Assembly: GCF_963666145.1 (NCBI RefSeq)
Contig: NZ_OY762614.1
Location: 4,826,501-4,890,500, forward strand
From: an uncultured Desulfobacter sp.
GTDB lineage: Bacteria; Desulfobacterota; Desulfobacteria; Desulfobacterales; Desulfobacteraceae
Direction: 5' to 3'
Length of the DNA: 64,000 bases
The translations under genes were made by a program, and so were the position numbers. Shown piece after piece: positions 53,313 through 62,200 of this stretch. How positions within the stretch are numbered: position 1 is the stretch's first letter; every line of letters begins with the position of its first letter. Under the pieces are notes generated by a model. That model saw only the letters and a list, made by a program, of their open reading frames with translations. It had not been told where the DNA came from and did not search any database.

Positions 53313-53674
53313 TAATCACCCTCCTTTTTCATTGTTTTTTTGGATATGAGATTAACCTTTAATTCATTTTTTTCTTGAGGTTTTGAATCCTCGCTTACCG
53401 GGTATGGCCTGTTGTCGTGATGAAATTTACCCTGCACCTGTATGGGCTCCACAATTTTTTCCGATGTGAATTTGGGTTTTTGAGCAAGGCTGAAAGGATT
53501 TTCTTTGGTTCTGTACCTTAAAATTACAAGCCAGGAACTGTAACTCATTGTAAGTTTATCTTGGTTTCTGTAATAATCGTAAATTGCTTTTTTGCTGAAA
53601 CCCCTTTCAATCAAGGTGTTAACCTCGTTTGATATGGCAGTGTACTGACTTTTGCACGAGGGCTTAATATCCAT
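53312..53674 (-). CDS. traK: TraK-like oriT-binding protein
   Basis: A 120-residue basic protein. The N-terminal 65 residues (YTAISNEVNTLIERGFSKKA, IYDYYRNQDKLTMSYSSWLV) resemble TraK/KorC-type HTH domains; the rest is a basic tail. In RP4, TraK binds and bends the oriT region. Here oriT is predicted about 400 bp upstream of its start, a similar layout. It is the first gene of the long minus-strand transfer block. Confidence 0.82.
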   Translation of the reverse strand: MDIKPSCKSQYTAISNEVNTLIERGFSKKAIYDYYRNQDKLTMSYSSWLVILRYRTKENPFSLAQKPKFTSEKIVEPIQVQGKFHHDNRPYPVSEDSKPQEKNELKVNLISKKTMKKEGD

Positions 53675-54069
53675 TTAACAATCCTCACGGTCGAGGCGTA
53701 CCAGTACGCCTGTTGAATGTTTTTAATTTTTAATTAAGCTTCCATTCAAAAAAGACACAAAATAAAAGAAACAGGCAAAAGGAGAGAGTAAAAGGAAGAA
53801 AGTTTTGAGCGGTGTATATATGCAATTGGTCATAACATTTTTCTTTTGGCTTTAAATTTTTTGTGTTTCCAAACTTCTTTGGGAAAAGATTTACACAAAA
53901 AAAATATAAATGCAAGCGAAAAATGAAATTTTTATCAATAATTGTCTGTTAATATAGATAGTTATATTATTTTGTATTTTTCTATGGGTTACTCTGCGAA
54001 AATATATTTTAACTATATTTAAATATAAAAAGTCAGATTTAACTATAAAAAGATAGGGCTTTCGGACGA
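53675..54069. other. AT-rich region between traK and oriT
   Basis: About 395 bp of very AT-rich sequence with no gene. It begins GAGGCGTACCAGTACGCC (inverted repeat GGCGTAC/GTACGCC at about 53694-53712). Promoter-like words are too many to choose from. It should hold the promoter of the transfer operon and any binding sites of TraK. Confidence 0.55.
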
Positions 54070-54123
54070 CAGGACATGCAAAGTAGGCCCACTTTTTCAA
54101 AGGAACCTACTTTGCGTCCTGCC
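54070..54123 (+). other. RP4-like origin of transfer (oriT) with predicted nic site
   Basis: CAGGAC-AT-GCAAAGTAGG (54070-54087) and CCTACTTTGC-GTCCTG (54106-54121) form a near-perfect inverted repeat with an 18-nt loop, followed by CC. The right arm plus GTCCTGCC closely matches the RP4 oriT nick region as I know it (CCTACTTCAC-CTATCCTGCC). By analogy the relaxase cuts between G 54121 and C 54122 on the plus strand. The inverted repeat would be the site of the TraJ-like protein. The position upstream of traK is as in RP4. Confidence 0.85.
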
Positions 54124-54165
54124 TTATTCGTTCTGCTCAACGGAAACTTATTCGCTTCGCTCAAC
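54123..54165. repeat. tandem 19-nt direct repeats behind the nic site
   Basis: CTTATTCGTTCTGCTCAAC (54123-54141) and CTTATTCGCTTCGCTCAAC (54147-54165) repeat with a 24-nt period, differing at three bases. They begin one base after the predicted nic site and could be accessory binding sites (iterons) of the relaxosome. Confidence 0.6.
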
Positions 54166-54354
54166 ATGGAGAACTGATCAATGATCAAACGATTAATAAA
54201 TGTTCCTTTTTATAATTTTCAACTTCTACTGTCGTGCCGCTGGATTTTTACATACCCCGTAGGGGAAGGATTTCGTATCTATTTCAGTTTGACGCTGAGG
54301 TAACAATCCAATATATTATCAATATCTACAGATTATTTTTTATTACATGTAAAA

Positions 54355-54660
54355 ATGATGCAAAAGACACTTTCAAAAAATCATATAATTGAACAACTTA
54401 AAACTGATAAAGATTTTTTAAAACAAAATTTTGGGGTTATTAAAATTGGCTTGTTTGGATCTTATGCTAAAAATCAGCAAACGCAAAACAGCGATATTGA
54501 TTTATTGGTAGAATTTCAGGAGCCACGTTTCGATTGGATAGCCAACCTTCAAGCCTATATGGAGCTAAGATTTGAAAAGAAGATTGAAATTGTCAGGAAA
54601 AGGGAGCTAAGCAACAGCAAATTTTTTGATCGAGTGGAAAAGGACGTCATTTATGCTTGA
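54355..54660 (+). CDS. MNT-type nucleotidyltransferase antitoxin
   Basis: A 101-residue minimal nucleotidyltransferase. The core is GLFGSYAKNQQTQNSDIDLL, with GS and the SDxDLL metal motif at about 33-52. In MNT-HEPN (MntA-HepT) toxin-antitoxin pairs, this enzyme AMPylates and silences the HEPN RNase. The stop overlaps the ATG of a stub that matches only the end of the toxin, so it is an orphan or decaying antitoxin. Codon use is AT-rich compared with the neighbouring transfer genes. Confidence 0.88.
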   Translation: MMQKTLSKNHIIEQLKTDKDFLKQNFGVIKIGLFGSYAKNQQTQNSDIDLLVEFQEPRFDWIANLQAYMELRFEKKIEIVRKRELSNSKFFDRVEKDVIYA

Positions 54661-54733
54661 TGAAATTATTTACGATGTCTGTAAAAATCACATTCCCCAA
54701 TTAAGACAAACTATACAGGATATGTTGTCCTGA
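54653..54733 (+). pseudogene. HepT/HEPN toxin remnant
   Basis: A 26-residue frame (MLDEIIYDVCKNHIPQLRQT, then IQDMLS) overlapping the MNT stop. It resembles the final helix of DUF86/HEPN toxins (usually ...IVxNxLPxLxxQIExIL). About 85-90 residues of a normal toxin, including the RxxxxH RNase motif, are missing. It is most simply an in-frame deletion of the toxin. Confidence 0.6.
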
Positions 54734-55614
54734 TCACGGAACAGGTTCTGAACATTTTTTTTGCTGCATTGTGAGGGAGCAGCGCCTGAAAATCATCATT
54801 TTTTATTTCGTGGTCTCAACCTTTCGCGGAGTCTGAAAAAGCCCAAGATTCCGAAGTCGCTTCGGCGCTGACAACTTCCGATTAATTATAGCATTACTCC
54901 CGCCCTTAAAGATTTTCTCAGATCCCCAAAAAGAACAAAACCAATCCCCAATAAGCGTCATTATTGCCAAAAGGCTGACAGGTTATCTCTTGAAAAAAGC
55001 CCTTCCCTATCTACCAAAAAGACGTGCTCATCCTCAAAAACGCCCCAAGCGTCCATTTAAAGGATGTGATAAGAATTTGGTACGGTATTCCAATTTCTAT
55101 GTTTTGTATCCAAGGAATATTTTTTTGTTATGCAAAAAAATATTGACACCTCTAACTTAATTATGTATTCCACATAAACGCTTTGTTGCTGTTAACTACA
55201 TAGAACAGGGTTGCCTAAGAGCGGCCTATGTTTCCAAATGTCGAAATGCCCTTAATTTTTATCTTGTTGGAGGGCTTATCATAAAGCCTGTCCGGCTTAA
55301 GCGCCTATTTTCTTGCCTCTTTTCATTTTGGAACCTGCTTCAAACTATTCTGATCTATCAGTGTGGACGTGACAGTAAAACATTTTTTACCAAATCACAG
55401 AAAAAAGACTGCTTTTCATCCATCAAGATTCCTGATTTTCGGATAGACTCCGAAATTTTCAATGCCTATATAAACAAATTTAAAGTCTTACTACATCGAT
55501 TTTGTCATTATCTGGCATTAGTTCCAACATTTAAAAGAAATGAGCCATTCTTTTTGAACCTTATGGAACTTCATAATTTTAATTCTTCAAACGTCATCAT
55601 CATAAAATTTGACT
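54734..55614. other. AT-rich region before the antiterminator gene; decayed sequence or long leader
   Basis: No gene with a valid start is recognised. The frame at about 54897-55155 on the plus strand reads coding-like and ends before the promoter-like boxes at 55143-55171. From about 55160 to 55676 the plus strand has another stop-free frame of about 170 codons without an ATG in its first part. I cannot match either to a family. The region is either transposase debris or the long untranslated leader of the biosynthetic operon. A CCGAAG-TCG-CTTCGG hairpin lies near 54858-54872. Confidence 0.45.
55143..55171 (+). promoter_or_regulatory. possible promoter of the antiterminator-PKS operon
   Basis: TTGACA at 55143-55148 is a perfect -35 box, and TATTCC at 55166-55171 follows with a 17-bp spacer (weak -10 box, 3 of 6). 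It would give a leader of about 435 nt ahead of the NusG-like gene. Confidence 0.35.
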
Positions 55615-56205
55615 ATGAAAACAATAAACGGATCATGTTCCGGCCAACTTCCCGAAGAGGACGCGCCTTTTTTTACTGATTTCGAAAATTGGTATGCCAT
55701 CCAAACTATGTCTGGATGTGAGAAAAGACTGGTTACAACCCTTCAAGTTCTTTTAAAAAGAATCCAGCTTTATCTTCCGGCCCGAAAGGTAATTCATCAA
55801 ATTAAAGGGGAACAAAACATCATAGAATTACCGCTATTTCCTGGGTATATCTTTGTGTATAAAAGTATTTCTGAATCATTGGATGCGCTTGAAAAGGCCA
55901 ATTCTATGATAGCTTTTAACCCAGTAATGGCCAACGGGAAATACCTGGAAGCCAACAAAAACGAAATGAGATTTCTCTTTGAGGTGACAGGTGGGGACGG
56001 TGTGATTGAATTATCCAAAGGGATTGTCATGGAAAATGAAGAGGTTCTGATCCTAGAAGGCCCTCTAAAGCAGTTGAAAGGCAAAATTCTATTTATTGAT
56101 AAGAGAAAAAACAAGGCAAAGGTCAGAATTAAATTCATGAACCGGTTACTGGATGTATCCCTTGGCCTTGAAATCTTATCTCGCCCTCTTCCCAAAGCCC
56201 AATAA
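55615..56205 (+). CDS. NusG paralogue (LoaP/RfaH-like antiterminator)
   Basis: A 196-residue protein with an NGN domain (residues 22-125: ENWYAIQTMSGCEKRLVTTL, ARKVIHQIKGEQNIIELPLF then PGYIFVYK) and a C-terminal KOW domain (EEVLILEGPLKQLKGKILFI, then DKRKNKAKVRIKFM). Such specialised NusG paralogues let RNA polymerase read through long operons; LoaP in Bacillus acts on polyketide clusters and RfaH on long surface-polymer operons. The gene is placed 91 bp before a PKS-NRPS gene longer than 7.7 kb, the classic setting. ATG 55615 starts MKTINGSCSG; TTG 55609 is possible. No clear ribosome site. Confidence 0.88.
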   Translation: MKTINGSCSGQLPEEDAPFFTDFENWYAIQTMSGCEKRLVTTLQVLLKRIQLYLPARKVIHQIKGEQNIIELPLFPGYIFVYKSISESLDALEKANSMIAFNPVMANGKYLEANKNEMRFLFEVTGGDGVIELSKGIVMENEEVLILEGPLKQLKGKILFIDKRKNKAKVRIKFMNRLLDVSLGLEILSRPLPKAQ

Positions 56206-56296
56206 CCATTTCTCAAATAACGACATCTCTTTAGCAAGTCGAGGAAAAATAACTGCGGCACTTGAAATCATCAAATCAACAGGAGAAGTTCGAAAA

Positions 56297-59200
56297 ATGA
56301 AATCCGTTCGCCAATATCTTGTCGAGGAGATTGCCTTGACACTTGATCGCCGTCCTGAAAAAATCGATATGGACGTTCCGTTCTCACGTATGGGTATAAA
56401 ATCAATGGATTTGGTGGCCATTACAGCCCGGCTTGCAAATGATATCCGGCGAGACCTGCCCTCCACGCTCGGATTTGATTATCCCAGTATATCTGCTGTT
56501 GCTTCCTTTCTGGAAAAGGAATCTGATGAAAGCAGGGGCAACGATTCCAAGGGATACAGCATCCCGGTTCAACCCTCATGGTACAAGTCGGACGAGTCAC
56601 CCGAAGATGGGGATGAGTCTGTCGCCGTGGTAGGAATAGGATTGAAATTTCCCGGAGGAAGTAATACACCCGCGGCGTTCTGGAATTTTCTGGCCGGCAG
56701 CGGCGATGCAATCACCCGGGTACCCGGGAATAGATGGCGTCTTGATGATTTCTTGGATACGGATCCAGCTGCTCCTGGAAAGATGACTACCCCATGGGGT
56801 GGGTTTCTGGATGATATCGATCAATTCGATCCCGAGTTTTTCGGCATTTCTCCCCGTGAAGCGCAGGGTATTGATCCCCAGCAGCGCCTACTCCTTGAGG
56901 TAGGATGGAATGCTCTGGAAGATGCAGGCATTGATCCATCAAAACTTCGCGGGGGCAATACCGGGGTTTTTGTTGGTATCAGTGGAAGTGATTACGGGCG
57001 GTTATTGTTCAAAGATGTTGAGCGGCTGGACTTGTATAGCGGAACCGGCAGTTCAACTGCCATTGCAGCCAATAGGCTTTCCTATTTTCTGGGACTTCGC
57101 GGACCCAGTTTAGCCGTTGATACGGCATGTTCATCTTCCTTGGTCACAGTGGACCTGGCCTGCAGAAACTTAAAGAACAGAACTTGTGATCTGGCTCTGG
57201 CAGGCGGGGTAAATCTCATCCTTTCTCCTGAGATGACCATTATTTTTTCAAAGGCCGGGCTCATGGCTAATGACGGACGGTGTAAAACATTCGACGCGTC
57301 GGCAGACGGCTATGTTCGCTCCGAAGGCTGCGGTATCGTAGCACTCAAACGTCTCTCTTCCGCCATAAAAGATAAAAATCGTATTTACGGAGTGATTCGT
57401 GGTTCCTACATAAATCAGGATGGTGAAAGCAACGGGCTTACGGTCCCCAACGGTGTGGCCCAGGAGATGTTGATCCGCTCCAGTCTTAAACAGGCGGGGA
57501 TAGCCCCCCATGAAGTAGGGTATGCTGAAACCCATGGAACCGGAACAAGCATTGGGGACCCCATAGAGGTGCGCTCCCTGGGAAGAGTTCTAGGAAAGGG
57601 ACGAAAATCCCCCTTGGTCATCGGATCGGTAAAAACCAATATCGGCCACCTGGAACAGGCAGCCGGTATTGCCAGCCTGATCAAGGTATTGCTTAGCTTT
57701 AAGAACGAAATGATCCCGGCCCACCTCCATTTTAACGAGTTGAATCCCTTGATCTCTTTGGATGAGATCCCGGCAAAGATTCCGGTGGAACCGGTCCCGT
57801 GGCCGGCTAATGCCCAAAAGCGGATTGCGACGGTCAGCGGCTTCAGTTTTGGCGGTGTCAATGCCCACATGGTCGTGGAAGAACCGCCAGCCATGAAAGC
57901 ACCTGCTGACGGATCCAGGCCCGGGGTTCATCTCTTAACGCTTTCCGCCAGGGATAAATCCACGCTGGATGAACTGACCGATGAATATCTCACATTCCTT
58001 GAGCAGCATCCAGAAATTGATTCCGCAGATTTCTGTTACACGGCCAATGCGGGACGCAGGGATTTTCGGTGGCGCGCAGCCGTGGCCGGTAAAGATAGCC
58101 AAGAATTAGTAAAAGGACTGCAACGTCTGAAAAACAACGACTTGTCTTTGGATGCGTGGAAAACCGTCCAAGGTGTTTCACCGCGGAATCCTGCCTTTTT
58201 ATTCACGGGTCAGGGCTCCCAGTATCCGGGCATGGGACAGGAACTATACGCGCTGCAGCCTGTCTTTCGGGAGCAGATGGACAAATGCAACGCTATTTTG
58301 ACGCAATACCACTCCATATCCTTGAATCATCTGATTTACGAACAAAATGATCCGCAATTGATCAATCAAACGGTCAACACCCAGCCTGCCCTGTTTTCCA
58401 TAGAGTATGCCATGGCCCAAATGTACCGGTCATGGGGAATTGAGCCTGCTTTTGTCATGGGACATAGTGTGGGTGAATTTGTCGCAGCTTGCGTGGCCGG
58501 TGTATTCAGCCTTGCAGATGGGTTGAAATTAATCTCGGCCAGGGGACGATTGATACAGGACCTGCCCAAGGAAGGAAAAATGGTGGTTTGCCTTTGTGCC
58601 TTGGATCTTGTGGAAGAACTGAAGGCCCCCTATGGCAATGATCTTTCCATAGCCGCGGTCAATGGACCGTCCAATACGGTTGTTTCAGGAAAAAGTGTCG
58701 CTGTGGATGGAATATGTAAGCTTTTGGAACAAAACGGTATTTCATGGGTTCCCCTGCAAACCTCCCACGCCTTTCATTCGGTGTTGATGGAGCCCATGAT
58801 ACAGGCGTTCAAAGAAGTCGCGGAAACGGTTCGATATGAATCACCAAAAATTCCATATATATCCAATGTCACCGGAGAGATAATTGAAAACGACGAGGTT
58901 TGCTCGCCTGACTACTGGTGCCGGCACATTCTCTCGGCTGTTCTGTTCGATGCCGGTGTTCGAACCCTTTATAATAAAGGATGCAACCTGTTTCTTGAGG
59001 TTGGTCCCAATCCTGTCCTGTCCGGCATGGCTTCCGCCATATTGCCTAAGGAGACAGCAGTCTTCGCACCTTCCCTCAGGCGTGGAATGTCCGATGAAAA
59101 AATGCTGTTATCCGGAATGGGGCCTTTGTACACCAATGGTGTCAATATTGACTGGTGCAAGCAGGCCGCACCTTTTTCCCCATCCATCGTTTCCATTCCC

Positions 59201-62200
59201 CATTATCCTTTCCGGCGCAGACGCTGCTGGTTTGAGGAAGACGGGCCGTCAAAGGGTTTTCATCCATCTGGGGGCACCCGGATCAACACTGCTCTGGGCG
59301 GAATTTTATATGAGTATACATGTCAGGGATCCTCGTTTTACATGACGGACCATCGGGTGTACGGCCACGGCGTCATGTCCGGTTCAACACTGGTTGCCAT
59401 GGCTTTTAGCAAGTTGCCGGAAGTGTTGGGAAGCCGGGACTGTTTTCTTGAGTCTTATTTCGTTCTGGAACCCCTGTATATTCCGGAAGAGGCGGCATTT
59501 ACCCTTCAATTGATTTTTAAATGGATAGATGACCAGAGACTCTCTTTTGAAATATTCAGTAATGACCTTAAAGAGGGGCAGGAGAATTGGACGCGACACG
59601 CCCAAGGGGAAGCCGGTGTAAATCCCGCCGGTTCCCAGCCGAAAAATTCATTCGCACCGGAAGAGATAAAAAAGCGGTGCTCTGGCACAATTGATCCCGA
59701 CCGTCTCTATGAAGATCTTTGGAACGGCGGACTTGAACTGGGCCGTCGTTTTAAATGGATCGAGCAAATCTGGCGGTGCGACGGCGAAGCCTTTGCACTG
59801 ATGCGGCTGCCTGCCGATGCCGAAGAATCCTGTGACGATGAACTGCCCCCCGGGCTGATTGATTCGTGCATCCAAACCATATTTGCATGTCTGGATTTTG
59901 ACAAAAACAATGCTTACATGTTTCTGGGCATTGATCAATTGCGTTTCTACGGACCAGCGTCGGGGCGGCTCTATTGCCATATGGTCCTTCAAACCGGGGT
60001 GGAGGATCAGGACCTGATGGTTGGCAACTATCAATTCTGGACCGAGACCGGGCAGTTGATAGCTGAGGCCAAAGGGGTTCATGTAAAACGGGTACAACGG
60101 GATGCACTCTCTTTCCTGACTGCAAAAAAAAAAGACCGGAAGTCTTTGTATGACATTCATTGGAAAATAAAAGACCGGACGAATATATCTGCCCAACATG
60201 CCGGGTCATGGCTGATTTTTGCGGAAAATCGGGCTGATGGAGACGTACTCTCGTCAGCCTTGAAAACTAGGCATATGACCCACAGTGTAATCTGCCTGGA
60301 TTCGGATGCACACCCATGGCCCGATTTTGACACCCTTGAAATGCAAATGGCCCCATTTGAATTTTCAAACATCATCTATTGCGGCAAAGGGAAAAATTGG
60401 GAAACCAAGGAGTCGTTTTCGGATTGTGCCGCTGTTTTGAGTTTAGTCCAATGGCTTTCTCAGCGGAACGTGACGGCAAAACTTTGGCTTCTCACCCGAA
60501 ATGCGCAGCAGCCGGACATGGATTATTCCAATATCGATCCTTTATCTGCAATGCTCTGGGGATTGGGAAAGGTGATCGCGCTGGAACACCCAGAGCTGTT
60601 CGGTGGCGTGATTGATTTGCCATATGAATTGCACGATCCTGTTGTCGACCGATTGATGGCGGAACTCACCCGGCCCCAGGATGAAAAGATAATGAGCATT
60701 CGTGGAAAAGAGTGCTATGTACCGCGACTTCAACATTTGGAATCGGACGGGCGGGAAGCTGAGGCCAAAGAGATCCGGGGCGATGCCTCTTATATGATCA
60801 CCGGTGGAACTGGCGGTCTCGGACTGGGGCTTGCCCGATGGCTCGGGCAAAAAGGGGCAGGACACATTGTTCTCACAGGCCGTCGCTCGCCTTCTAAAAA
60901 GGCAGAAAAAAATATTAATGATTTGGAAAAAGAGGGTGTACGCATCCAATTCATCCGGTGTGATGTGTCGAATGGGGTCAGTCTGGCCGCGGTATTTAAA
61001 GAGATTGCCGGGACCCTGCCGCCGTTGAAGGGGGTTTTTCATCTGGCCGGCGTTGTGGATGACGGATTAATTACAAGGCTCAATTGGGATCGATTTTCAA
61101 CCGTCATCAATCCAAAGGTCAGCGGCACCCGGAATCTGCACCACCTGACCCGGAACCTGGATCTGGATTATTTCGTAATGTTTTCTTCCGTGGTGTCGTT
61201 GTTGGGATCCCCGGGACAGAGCAGTTATGCCGCAGCCAATTCCTTTATGGACGCCCTGGCATTTTGGCGGCGGAATGCAGGACTTCCTGCGCTGGTGATC
61301 AATTGGGGGCCGTGGAAAGGCCCCGGTATGACCGGCCGACTTGGGCAGGCGGATCAGAACCGGTGGGAGCGGAGCGGTTTTGAACTCCTTGATCCTGAAA
61401 CGAGCTTTTCACAACTGGGAACCCTGCTGTCCGGAAGCGCCGTCCGTGCAGCTGTCATTGATGCGGACTGGAATACCTATATTCGCAACAACCTGGGCAG
61501 TTCGGTCGTCCCTATGCTTTCAGAACTGGTAAAAGGTACGGCAGCTGTTAAGGAGCCTGTTCCATCGCCCGTCAGTGCCGGTTCCTTGGACGCGTTGAAG
61601 AATGTCGAACCTGATATGCGGGGAACACTGGCCCGTGAACTGATTGCCAAACTCGTGGCCGAAGTGATGTGGATGGAAGACACATTCCATATAGATCCCA
61701 ATGTTTCGCTTATGGAATCCGGCTTGGATTCACTCATGGCCATGGAGCTTCGAAGCCGGTTTAGAAAGGATTGGGGCGTGGACCTGACGCTGGCCGATTT
61801 TCTAAAAACGCCCACGATGGAAACCCTTGTCCAAACGCTTCTCTCCGGTATTGAAGGCCTTGGTGCCGGTGATGTTAATGCAGCCGGATATCCCCAGGTA
61901 GTCCCGGATCCCGGGCACCGTTATGATCCCTTCCCACTTACCGATGTTCAGCAGGCTTACTGGATGGGCAGAAGCGGAGGGCTGGTTTTGGGAGATGTCT
62001 CCTGCCATGTCTACCCCGAGGTGAGCGTTAAGAAATTGGATGTCAAAAGGCTTGAAAAGGCTGTAAAGAGGCTTATGGAGCGGCATGAGACACTACGGCT
62101 GGTTGTGTCTCAGGAGGGGACGCAAAGAATATTGGAAGCGGTTCCAGACTATCACATTCCCGTCCAGGACCTGAGGGGGTGGGCGCCGGACAGGGCCGAT

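Larger units (their letters stand above)
30461..54165. mobile_element. IncP/RP4-like integrative conjugative element (right end not seen)
   Basis: The left end is the tRNA-Leu 3' end with int and xis; the block then contains relaxase, coupling protein, trb-type mating-pair genes, topoisomerase III, ArdC/primase and an RP4-like oriT. The gene content is that of an integrative conjugative element derived from an IncP-type plasmid. No duplicate of the tRNA 3' end (CTCGTCCCAGGTACCA) was found to the right within the window, so the right boundary given is only the last recognisable transfer site. TrbN (lytic transglycosylase) was not found, and trbB and traM are disrupted, so the element is probably transfer-defective as it stands. 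Confidence 0.85.

Noticed and set aside
54897..55155. A coding-like stretch that might be a transposase C-terminus
   Set aside because: No catalytic residues or family motif could be identified, so I listed the region as unassigned only.
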